Shown one piece after another: positions 17,521 through 24,672 of a stretch of DNA of 59,840 bases. Each line of letters starts with the position of its first letter. Within the stretch, counting starts at the first letter, position 1. Below the pieces are notes generated by a model, which had not been told where the DNA came from, did not search any database, and saw only the letters and a program-made list of their open reading frames with translations. Source of the stretch: Candidatus Parabacteroides intestinigallinarum (GTDB lineage: Bacteria; Bacteroidota; Bacteroidia; Bacteroidales; Tannerellaceae); NCBI GenBank assembly GCA_019114945.1, contig DXEN01000077.1:1-59840 (forward strand), written 5' to 3'. Made by a program: the position numbers and the translations under genes.

Positions 17521-17618
17521 CTCGCGAATATAAAAAGAATAAATGAAACGGCGCGTTCCCCGCCTTCCCCGGCGGGAAATAACATCGCCCTTTTTCAAGA
17601 TTATTCGGATATATTATG

Positions 17619-17626
17619 TATCTTTG
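17619..17626 (+). promoter_or_regulatory. -7 element (TATCTTTG) for the DUF6078 gene
   Basis: TATCTTTG is a perfect -7 consensus lying 25 bp ahead of the ATG at 17651. The -33 element is a weak T-run. Confidence 0.6.
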
Positions 17627-17650
17627 GGAGATATTTAAACGAAATAAACT

Positions 17651-18082
17651 ATGGAAGAAACATTGGATTACAACTCCATGCCGCGGGAGTTCGCGCATTG
17701 CTTAAACGCCGAATGCGAACGCGCGGGGGAGTGCCTGCGCCATCGGATGGCGCTCTTGATGCCCGCCGAGCGGGGCACGGTAACGATTGTCAACCCGCGG
17801 GCGGTGGACCCTTCCGGCAGGGATTGCGCGTATTTCAAGTCGGGCCAGGCCGTGACATACGCATTGGGAATCACGCGCCTGCTGGATGATTTGCCTCATG
17901 CCAAGTCGGTGGTTATCAAGCAACAATTAATTCGTCATTTCGGGCGGACGCTGTATTATCGTTTCCGGAGGAAGGAGCGAGCCATCAGTCCGGAAGACCA
18001 GAAGTGCATCCGGCAGATCTTTTTCCGGAATGGCGTGCGCGAGGAGCCGGTGTTCGATAGCTTTGTCGAGCGGTTGGAGTGA
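17651..18082 (+). CDS. DUF6078 family protein
   Basis: A 143-residue soluble protein without signal peptide. It resembles the Bacteroidales DUF6078 family: conserved cysteines in the N-terminal part (CLNAECERAGECLRH), ERGTVTIVNPRAV, CAYFKSG, and a basic middle segment (HFGRTLYYRFRRKERAISPEDQKCI). Function is unknown. The four cysteines (residues 17, 22, 28 and one near 59) might bind metal; that is inference. It is divergent from parA and followed by a GTTTC/GAAAC repeat array. Confidence 0.75.
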   Translation: MEETLDYNSMPREFAHCLNAECERAGECLRHRMALLMPAERGTVTIVNPRAVDPSGRDCAYFKSGQAVTYALGITRLLDDLPHAKSVVIKQQLIRHFGRTLYYRFRRKERAISPEDQKCIRQIFFRNGVREEPVFDSFVERLE

Positions 18083-18091
18083 GCGTCTCTC

Positions 18092-18228
18092 CCGGTGGCA
18101 CGAAGTGTTCCATGCCGGTGGCACAAAGTGTTTCATCCGCATGAAACAAAGTGTTTCACCGGGAGAAACAAAATGTTTCACCGGGAGAAACGAGGTGTTT
18201 CAGCGGGAAGGATAAAAACGCCTTCCCG
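18092..18228. repeat. Tandem 22-23 bp repeat array with GTTTC...GAAAC palindromes
   Basis: About five imperfect units in a row start at 18106, 18129, 18151, 18173 and 18195. The consensus is GTGTTTCACCGGGAGAAACAAA. Each core unit is an inverted repeat (TGTTTCAC...GAAACA), and one is TGTTTCAT-CCGC-ATGAAACA. The last unit merges into a CGGGAAGG/CCTTCCCG hairpin. The half-site TGTTTCAC equals half of the consensus ParB site TGTTTCACGTGAAACA, but every copy has extra bases in the centre. The array lies 0.7 kb from parA. Confidence 0.85.
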
Positions 18229-18300
18229 GGGAGTATGGATGGGAATTATTCCTTACTTTCGCGTGGTATGATATATGTTTAACGTTTTAATCAGATGCTT

Positions 18301-20271
18301 ATGAAAAAGATTTTACTATCCGTATTGTCTTTGCTCGCGGGGTATGGCGCGTATGCCGAACAAGTGCCGGCTGACCGGGCGATGAAGGTGGCCTCTTGTT
18401 TCTCGGAGTCGATACAAGGCTCTGCGTTCCGTTCCGCTCCAGCCTTGCGGCTCGTTTACGAGGCGAAGGGCGAATTGCGTGCCACGGGTGAGGAGACTCG
18501 TTTTTACGTATTTAACCGCGGCGAGGCGGATGGCTTCGTGATCGTGTCGGGTGACGACCGGGCGTTGCCGGTCCTGGGATACGCCACCTCGGGAAGTTTC
18601 TCGTACGACGAGGCTCCCGCGAATATGAAGGCATGGCTCGATGGGTACGCCGATGAGATCGCGTTCGCTACCCGGAATATCGAGGAGGCCGCCGCGGATA
18701 CCCGCTCCGCGTGGGATGCGCTTCTGTCCGGTTCCGCGCCAGCGAATACGCGTGCCGCGGTCATGCTGGATACGCCTACATGGGGGCAGGGCGAGCCTTT
18801 CAACGAGATGTGCCCGCTTATTAACGGGCAACGCGCGAAGACCGGTTGCGTCGCCACGGCGATGGCGGAGGTCATGCGTTATCACCAACATCCCGCGAAC
18901 GGTTCCGGTAGCATGACCACGGACGGTGGCGTGTCGGCGGATTTCAACGTAGCTTTCGATTGGTCGAACATGTTGGAGGATTACACGGGCGCTTATACCG
19001 CGGAGCAGGCATCGCAGGCCGCCCAGCTCAGTTTCCTGTGTGGCGTGAGCTGTAATATGGCGTATGGCTTGCATGAGAGTAGCGCGCAACAGGCTCTGAT
19101 TGTTAACGCCTTGCCTACATTCTTCTTCTATGATAAAGGCATCTTGCGTGGGAAGAAGGATAATTATACGGCCGAGGAGTGGAACTCGATCATCGCGAAT
19201 GAGCTGGCGAGCGGACGTCCGGTTGTTTATGGTGGCGAGGGAAGCGATGGCGGGCATACTTTCTTGCTCGATGGCTCCGATGGCGAGATGTATCACGTCA
19301 ATTGGGGTTGGAACGGGCAGGATAATGGGTATTTCCGCCTTTCCGCGTTGACTCCCGGCGATGTGTCCTATACTTCGAATCAGGAGATGGTTTACAATAT
19401 CAAGCCGGATGAGGGAGGTGAGAACGCGAAGCGGGTACGCCTTTGCGTGACAGGGTATTCCTCGATGCGCGAGGGTCTTTCTATCGATAAGCAACCGCAA
19501 CCGGGCGAGCGGTTTATTATGCGTTATTCGAGTTTGTCGTGCGAGTCGCCCTCTTTCGTGGGGAGCTACGCTTTCGCCCTTTGCGATAAGGAGAATCAAA
19601 TCAAGGAGATTATTAGCGATGAAAGCCGGTTGGAGTTCGCTCCGAACGTGATCTGGAGCAACGGTTCGAGACCTTGCCAGACGACGCTTCCCATCGAGGA
19701 AGGCGATCGGGTATGTATGGTCGTGAAGCCGGAAGGAGGCGATTGGGCGGTCGTTCCCTGTGCGCCGGGGCTTACCGGTTACATCGAGTTGACCCACACC
19801 GGTGAGGCCGTGGTTTGGTACAGATTATGGAAATGGAGCTATCCCAGTGGCGTGACGTTGATGGACGCGGAAGGATACGATCATACCGCGATCCCGGAGG
19901 GCGGAGAGTATAAGTTCTATTTGGACAACCCGAACGACTTGCCGTTGGCGGTTACGTGCAATGGCGAGCGTGTCTTGCCGGACGAGAACGGCGTTTATAC
20001 GATATCCGACGTGCGAAGCGACTTGGAGATCGAGATCGTAATCGACCCGAGCGTGGCCAACGAGGAAATCGCCGCGGAGGAGGTGGATGTATATGTTTCC
20101 GACGGGATGCTTCATATCGTCTCGCCGACACCGGCCCAGGCCTTTATCGTCACGAGTTCCGGAAAGATGTACCGCGAGTTGGGTATCGTGAGCGGGGATG
20201 TGAGCGTAAGTTTGCCGGGCGGATTCTATGTCGTCGTGGTAGGAGACCGCTCGTTCAAGATCGTCCGCTAA
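18301..20271 (+). CDS. Exported C10 family cysteine peptidase (streptopain/interpain-like)
   Basis: A 656-residue secreted protease precursor. A signal peptide (MKKILLSVLSLLAGYGAYA) is followed by a pro-region with the family fold-inhibitor features (FYVFNRGEADGFVIVSGDDR). The papain-like catalytic domain has nucleophile Cys183 in AKTGCVATAMAEVMRYHQHP, catalytic His319 in GGHTFLLDG and HVNWGWNG after it. About 300 more residues form beta-rich domains. The last 60 (LHIVSPTPAQAFIVTSSGKMY to FKIVR) look like the C-terminal sorting domains seen on Bacteroidetes surface proteins. An ATG at 18295 is an alternative start. It is probably active outside the cell on host or dietary protein; targets are unknown. 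Confidence 0.9.
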   Translation: MKKILLSVLSLLAGYGAYAEQVPADRAMKVASCFSESIQGSAFRSAPALRLVYEAKGELRATGEETRFYVFNRGEADGFVIVSGDDRALPVLGYATSGSFSYDEAPANMKAWLDGYADEIAFATRNIEEAAADTRSAWDALLSGSAPANTRAAVMLDTPTWGQGEPFNEMCPLINGQRAKTGCVATAMAEVMRYHQHPANGSGSMTTDGGVSADFNVAFDWSNMLEDYTGAYTAEQASQAAQLSFLCGVSCNMAYGLHESSAQQALIVNALPTFFFYDKGILRGKKDNYTAEEWNSIIANELASGRPVVYGGEGSDGGHTFLLDGSDGEMYHVNWGWNGQDNGYFRLSALTPGDVSYTSNQEMVYNIKPDEGGENAKRVRLCVTGYSSMREGLSIDKQPQPGERFIMRYSSLSCESPSFVGSYAFALCDKENQIKEIISDESRLEFAPNVIWSNGSRPCQTTLPIEEGDRVCMVVKPEGGDWAVVPCAPGLTGYIELTHTGEAVVWYRLWKWSYPSGVTLMDAEGYDHTAIPEGGEYKFYLDNPNDLPLAVTCNGERVLPDENGVYTISDVRSDLEIEIVIDPSVANEEIAAEEVDVYVSDGMLHIVSPTPAQAFIVTSSGKMYRELGIVSGDVSVSLPGGFYVVVVGDRSFKIVR

Positions 20272-20280
20272 GCCAATAAT

Positions 20281-20312
20281 TGTCAATCGTCAATTGTCAA
20301 TTGTCAATTGAT
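20281..20312. repeat. TCAATTG short tandem repeat
   Basis: TGTCAATCG followed by repeated TGTCAATTG units (three copies) lies directly ahead of the surE promoter element TATCTTCG (about 20317-20324). CAATTG is palindromic. It is one of several unrelated short-period arrays in gene gaps of this window. Confidence 0.7.
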
Positions 20313-20351
20313 ACGTATCTTCGCGGGAGCTTATTTTAAGGAGAATAAACG

Positions 20352-21119
20352 ATGACGAACGAGAGACCGTTGATTTTGATTACGAACGACGATGGAGTGG
20401 CGGCGAAAGGTATTAACGAGCTGGCCGCGTGTTTGAGGGATTTGGGCGATATCGTGGTATTCGCTCCGGACGGCTCCCGCTCGGGTATGAGCAGCGCGAT
20501 CACCTCTACGCTTCCCATCAAATATTCCTTGCGGAGAAAAGAGGAGGGATTGACCGTTTATAGCTGTACGGGTACGCCGGTGGATTGCGTGAAACTGGCG
20601 CTCAACGAGGTGTTGGACCGGATGCCGGATTTGCTGGTGTCCGGTATCAACCATGGCGGGAACATGGCGATTTGCGTCAATTATTCCGGTACGATGGGCG
20701 CGGCGGCCGAGGGCTGTATCTTCCGCGTCCCCTCGTTGGGCGTGTCGTTGCTCGACCAATCGGCGGACGCGGATTTCTCCGAGAGTTGCCGCTTGGGGCG
20801 TCGGGTGGCCGAGCTCGTCTTGCGCGATGGCTTGCCTGATGGCACTTACCTGAACTTGAACGTGCCGAAATTGCCTCGCGTGAAAGGTTTGAAGGTGTGC
20901 CGACAGACCGACGGGCGCTGGACGCGTGAGTTCAAGCGCTCCGAGAACGCCGCTGGGGAACCCGTATTTTGGTTGACCGGCTCGTTCGAGCGTTCGAGCG
21001 ATGAGCCGGATGACGACCTGCTCGCCCTCGATAACGGCTACGCCTCGTTGGTCCCTTGCAAGATCGACGTGACGGACTACGATTTCAAGGCGAGGATGGA
21101 AGGATATGAGTTTATTTAA
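20352..21119 (+). CDS. surE: 5'/3'-nucleotidase SurE
   Basis: A 255-residue metal-dependent survival-protein nucleotidase hydrolysing nucleoside 5'- and 3'-monophosphates, and polyphosphate in some species. The metal-binding NDDG (Asp13-Asp14), the [14 protein letters not shown] loop and the GINHGGN segment are intact. Length is typical. It lies upstream of lpxB on the same strand; a 92-bp AT-rich repeat separates them. Confidence 0.96.
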   Translation: MTNERPLILITNDDGVAAKGINELAACLRDLGDIVVFAPDGSRSGMSSAITSTLPIKYSLRRKEEGLTVYSCTGTPVDCVKLALNEVLDRMPDLLVSGINHGGNMAICVNYSGTMGAAAEGCIFRVPSLGVSLLDQSADADFSESCRLGRRVAELVLRDGLPDGTYLNLNVPKLPRVKGLKVCRQTDGRWTREFKRSENAAGEPVFWLTGSFERSSDEPDDDLLALDNGYASLVPCKIDVTDYDFKARMEGYEFI

Positions 21120-21120
21120 G

Positions 21121-21208
21121 ATTTATGATTTATGATTTATGATTTCAGAGTGATAGATTCGTTCTTTTAAATCATAAATTATAAATCATAAATTATAAAT
21201 CTGAAATT
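21121..21208. repeat. AT-rich inverted repeat between surE and lpxB
   Basis: GATTTATGATTTATGATTTA units on the left face AAATCATAAATTATAAATCA units on the right. The arms are complementary and enclose about 25 bp. Same family as 1541-1671 and 16527-16638. Confidence 0.75.
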
Positions 21209-21211
21209 CGC

Positions 21212-22345
21212 ATGAGATATTACCTGATAGCTGGCGAGGCTTCCGGCGATTTACATGCCTCGAACCTGATGGCCGCATTGCGGGAACTCGACGCGGAAGC
21301 GGAGTTCCGTTTCTTCGGGGGCGACCGGATGCGAGCCGTGGGTGGTACGCTTGTCAAGCATTACCGCGAGATGGCTTTCATGGGCTTTATTCCCGTGTTG
21401 CTTCATCTGCGTACCATCTTGCGTAATATGCGGGCGTGCGAGGAGGATATCCGCCGTTATCGGCCCGACGTGGTGATCTTGGTCGATTATCCGGGCTTCA
21501 ACCTGAAGGTCGCCCGCTTCGTCCATACGGAACTGGGCATTCCGGTGCATTATTATATCTCTCCCAAGGTATGGGCGTGGAAGCGCTACCGCGTCAAGTC
21601 GTTCCGGCGTTATGTAGACCGGATGTATTGCATCCTGCCCTTTGAGCCGGACTTTTTCCGGAAGCTCGATTACGCGGTCGATTACGTGGGCAATCCCTCG
21701 GTCGACTCGGTGGAGGCCTACCGGGAAGGGCGGGCCGTTTCCCGTGCGGATTTCCTGCGGGTGGAGGGCTTGTCCGACAAGCCGATACTCGCCCTTTTGG
21801 CGGGTAGCCGCCGGCAAGAGATCAAGGACAACCTGCCCACCATGCTGCGGGTAGCCTCTGCTTTCCCGGAGTATCAGGCGGTGATAGCCGGCGCTCCCGC
21901 GATCGACCCGGCTTATTACCGGCGGTATATGGGGGATAGTTCGGCCCGGATCGTCTATGATAAGACCTATTCGTTGCTTCAGCATAGCGAGGTGGCACTG
22001 GTCACCTCCGGTACCGCCACGCTCGAGACGGCGTTGTTCCGCGTGCCGCAGGTGGTGTGCTACTATGTCATGGCGGGGCGATTGGCCTCGTTCATTTTCC
22101 ACCATTTCTTTCATATCCCTTACATCTCGCTCGTGAACCTGATTGCCGGGCGCGAGGTGGTGCGAGAGCTGTTCGGCGCCCGTTTCTCCGAGGCGAACAT
22201 ACGCGAGGAACTGGAACGCCTCACGTGCGATATCGCTTATCGGGAGCGGATGTTGGAGGGGTACGATGCGGTCATCCGTCGGCTGGGCGCTCCCGGCGCG
22301 TCTCGCGAGGCGGCACGCCTGATCGTGGACGCGCTCAGGCCTTAA
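21212..22345 (+). CDS. lpxB: Lipid-A-disaccharide synthase
   Basis: A 377-residue GT19 glycosyltransferase joining UDP-diacylglucosamine and lipid X to make the lipid A disaccharide at the inner membrane face. Family motifs are clear: MRYYLIAGEASGDLHASNLM at the start, YYISPKVWAWK, LPFEPDFF, YVGNPSVD, LLAGSRRQEI and the donor-site region VTSGTATLETALFRVPQVVCY. Length is normal. This confirms a Gram-negative outer membrane with lipid A. Confidence 0.97.
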   Translation: MRYYLIAGEASGDLHASNLMAALRELDAEAEFRFFGGDRMRAVGGTLVKHYREMAFMGFIPVLLHLRTILRNMRACEEDIRRYRPDVVILVDYPGFNLKVARFVHTELGIPVHYYISPKVWAWKRYRVKSFRRYVDRMYCILPFEPDFFRKLDYAVDYVGNPSVDSVEAYREGRAVSRADFLRVEGLSDKPILALLAGSRRQEIKDNLPTMLRVASAFPEYQAVIAGAPAIDPAYYRRYMGDSSARIVYDKTYSLLQHSEVALVTSGTATLETALFRVPQVVCYYVMAGRLASFIFHHFFHIPYISLVNLIAGREVVRELFGARFSEANIREELERLTCDIAYRERMLEGYDAVIRRLGAPGASREAARLIVDALRP

Positions 22346-22426
22346 CATCTTTTATCAGCCCTCCTTTGCAGCGTTATGCCCCGGCCGTTCGTCTTTCTCT
22401 CTGTAAACTTGAAAACGAGAGCGTAT

Positions 22427-23209
22427 ATGAACGGAAAGATGATGAATGGATTGAGAGCTTCCGTGCGGATATGGGCGGTTCTTCTGGCCGCTATCCTGTT
22501 GTTGCCCGCCTGCTCGGATGATGAGAGCTCTTACTCGTTGGGCGATATATGGATCGCTATCGCCACGGTGGTGCCCCAAGGCGACGGAGTGTATTACTTG
22601 CGGCTGGATAATGGGGAGACCATGTGGCCCGCCGCGACGAACTACCCGGGCTACCGTCCGAGGATGGACCAACGGGCCTTCGTGAATTTCACGATCCTCG
22701 CGGATTCCACGACAAGCAATCTGGGCGGCTTCGCCTACTACGTGAAGGTGAACGCTATACACGACATCCTGACCAAGCCGATCGCACCCGACTTAGGGGC
22801 GAAGAACGACTCCATTTACGGCACCGACCCCGTGCTGATCCCGCAAGAGGACAACATCTGGGTGGGCGATGGTTACTTGAATATCTATTTCGTGACGGAT
22901 TGGGGCGGCAAGACGGCGCATTATATCAACCTTATCCAGCCCGATCCCGAGGGCGATCCCTACACCTTGGAGTTCCGCCACAATGCCTACGACGACCCGG
23001 GATATTCCGCGGGCGCGGGCCGCGTGGCCTTCAACTTAGGTTCCTTGCCCAATACCGAGGGCGAGACGGTCGACCTGAACGTGAAGGTGCTGACTCCCGA
23101 TGGGGAGAAGATATACCGCCTGAAATATAATACGGACAAGACGAAACTGGCGAGGCCCTCGTCTTCCTATACCGACGAGAGCATCTCCGGCATGACCGAT
23201 TTGAGATAA
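22427..23209 (+). CDS. NigD-like lipoprotein
   Basis: A 260-residue predicted lipoprotein. The chosen ATG at 22427 gives a compact signal ending in the lipobox LLPACS, with the lipidated Cys near residue 29; the frame is open to 22376 but that adds a non-signal extension. The mature part has the NigD_N-like beta domain (IWIAIATVVPQGDGVYYLRLDNGETMWPAA, QRAFVNFTILAD) and a C-terminal beta domain (WVGDGYLNIYFVTDWGG, LEFRHNAYDDPG). NigD relatives are common in Bacteroidales envelopes with no assigned activity. A rho-independent terminator follows, so it ends the plus-strand run. Confidence 0.85.
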   Translation: MNGKMMNGLRASVRIWAVLLAAILLLPACSDDESSYSLGDIWIAIATVVPQGDGVYYLRLDNGETMWPAATNYPGYRPRMDQRAFVNFTILADSTTSNLGGFAYYVKVNAIHDILTKPIAPDLGAKNDSIYGTDPVLIPQEDNIWVGDGYLNIYFVTDWGGKTAHYINLIQPDPEGDPYTLEFRHNAYDDPGYSAGAGRVAFNLGSLPNTEGETVDLNVKVLTPDGEKIYRLKYNTDKTKLARPSSSYTDESISGMTDLR

Positions 23210-23259
23210 CATAAACCTTCCCACATAACTTTTATTTTTATCATTTTAGTTCGGAGGAG

Positions 23260-23287
23260 AGGCATCGCGATGATGCCTTTTCTTTTT
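23260..23287 (+). terminator. Rho-independent terminator after NigD-like gene
   Basis: A stem AGGCATC / GATGCCT with 5-base loop GCGAT is followed by TTTCTTTTT. Confidence 0.8.
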
Positions 23288-23333
23288 CGCTATCAAAGCA
23301 TATAAAAAGCCTAATGAAAGGAGCTTCGCGTGT

Positions 23334-24023
23334 TTAATCGATGATTTCAAAACGCACGAGTATGGAATAGTTCTTCCGGATGGTGCGGAAGCTATCGAAC
23401 GAGGCTGCGTCGGACGACAAGACATTGCTTTGCGCGAACGGGAAAGCATTGCCACTATCTTCTTCCACGATGCGTATGACGTTGCCCAATTTCTTGCCCA
23501 GCGCTTCCACTAAATAAGTGGCTTTCCGTTGTGCCGCCTTTAACGCCTCGATTTTCCCTTTCCGATGATACGCCAACATATCCTTGTTTTCCAGTTCGCC
23601 GATGCGCATGGTGTGGATACCTTTCGTATCGATGCGTTTGACGATTTCGTTTATTTGGTTGAAGTCGGTCAGCGTAATGTCAAACATCTTGGATACCAAG
23701 AAGTCCTGCCCTTGTTGCCGCCAATAGTCGCCGATTTCCTGTGTGCGGGTGGCGTTTCTCGGGATGCCGGCTTCGGCAAGCGCTTCCCGCAGTCCTTGTT
23801 CTATCTCCGATAAAGGTACTTTGGTGCGATACTCCTCAGGCTTCGATTTCCCGTCAAATTCTTCCTCGAAGTATTCACGGATCTCGATCAGGTAATGAAT
23901 CTTGTCGGGTACGATCTCTATCTCGGATGTACCCGTCACTTCGATGTACCGTTCATGGATTTGCGCTTGCAGCGTAAGAACGGCAAACAGGCTGATCGCG
24001 CATGCGAATAATTTTGTTCTCAT
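23334..24023 (-). CDS. SIMPL domain (DUF541) periplasmic protein
   Basis: A 229-residue exported protein. The ATG at 24023 gives a clean signal peptide (MRTKLFACAISLFAVLTLQAQ); a longer open frame needs a TTG start and would overlap the upstream gene. The mature part is a SIMPL domain (YIEVTGTSEIEIVPDKIHYLIEI, NEIVKRIDTKGIHTMRIGEL, ALKAAQRKATYLVEALGKKLG). Distant relatives bind or oligomerise around signalling or envelope partners, but the role here is unknown. It starts 4 bp after the stop of the upstream lipoprotein gene, so the two form an operon. Confidence 0.88.
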   Translation of the reverse strand: MRTKLFACAISLFAVLTLQAQIHERYIEVTGTSEIEIVPDKIHYLIEIREYFEEEFDGKSKPEEYRTKVPLSEIEQGLREALAEAGIPRNATRTQEIGDYWRQQGQDFLVSKMFDITLTDFNQINEIVKRIDTKGIHTMRIGELENKDMLAYHRKGKIEALKAAQRKATYLVEALGKKLGNVIRIVEEDSGNAFPFAQSNVLSSDAASFDSFRTIRKNYSILVRFEIID

Positions 24024-24027
24024 ATAA

Positions 24028-24597
24028 TCACTTAATTTCAAATTCCGCGTTCAATTCAATCTTCTCTTTTCCCGTATGAAACGGTTTGCATATCCGGTAT
24101 TTTCCTTTGGGAAGATGATAATTCCTGCCAACAGGAAAACGGAAACAGTAAAGCAAGGGTGCCTTTCCCTTCCCGAAAGCATCATCTTCCCAAGAAATGT
24201 CAGTTTTTGTTTTCGCCATCGCCCATTCTGTCCCGTTCCATTGTTCCAATATCCAACCTCTTCCAAATGTGAGGAAATCAGACGTAGGGTTGGCTACGAA
24301 CACATTGATGGCTTGTACATTCTCCCAATAAACAGGACGCTCCGCCCACATCGAGACAGGCTTGTCCTTGTACGCGTCCGGCAAGTCTTGGACATACCAA
24401 AGGCAGCATTCCGGCGTATCATAGATGATGGTGTCTTTATCCGCCGATGAAACCAGGATGCTTGTGACCGTATCGCCTCCACCGATGATAGTCAGGTCTT
24501 TATCCGGTGTCGCTTCCGGTTGGAACTGTTGTCTCCGGTTGGTACAACCCAGGCAAACGAGGCTTGATAGTGTCGCGAATAAGATGATCGTTTTCAT
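24028..24597 (-). CDS. Predicted lipoprotein, possible Ig-like (Big_14-type) fold
   Basis: A 189-residue predicted lipoprotein: signal with lipobox LVCLGC (Cys18). The mature protein is beta-rich. The pattern INVFVANPTSDFLTFGRGWILEQWNGTEWAMAKT ... FRFPVGRNYHLPKGKYRICKPF resembles the bacterial Ig-like domain group in which an FG-x-x-Y/W-x-LE strand is followed by a PKGKYRI strand; this family call is tentative. Four cysteines lie in the mature part. It is visibly more AT-rich than most neighbours and is the first gene of a two-gene operon with the SIMPL protein. Confidence 0.6.
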   Translation of the reverse strand: MKTIILFATLSSLVCLGCTNRRQQFQPEATPDKDLTIIGGGDTVTSILVSSADKDTIIYDTPECCLWYVQDLPDAYKDKPVSMWAERPVYWENVQAINVFVANPTSDFLTFGRGWILEQWNGTEWAMAKTKTDISWEDDAFGKGKAPLLYCFRFPVGRNYHLPKGKYRICKPFHTGKEKIELNAEFEIK

Positions 24598-24672
24598 TTT
24601 CTTACGTTAATACACTTCTCCATATGAGTTAATCCGCATTGTAGAGATACCTCTCACCTGTTGTATCCTTAT

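Noticed and set aside
18092-18228. GTTTC repeats considered as CRISPR or canonical parS
   Set aside because: No unique spacers of constant length. No copy equals the 16-bp TGTTTCACGTGAAACA; all have a longer centre.
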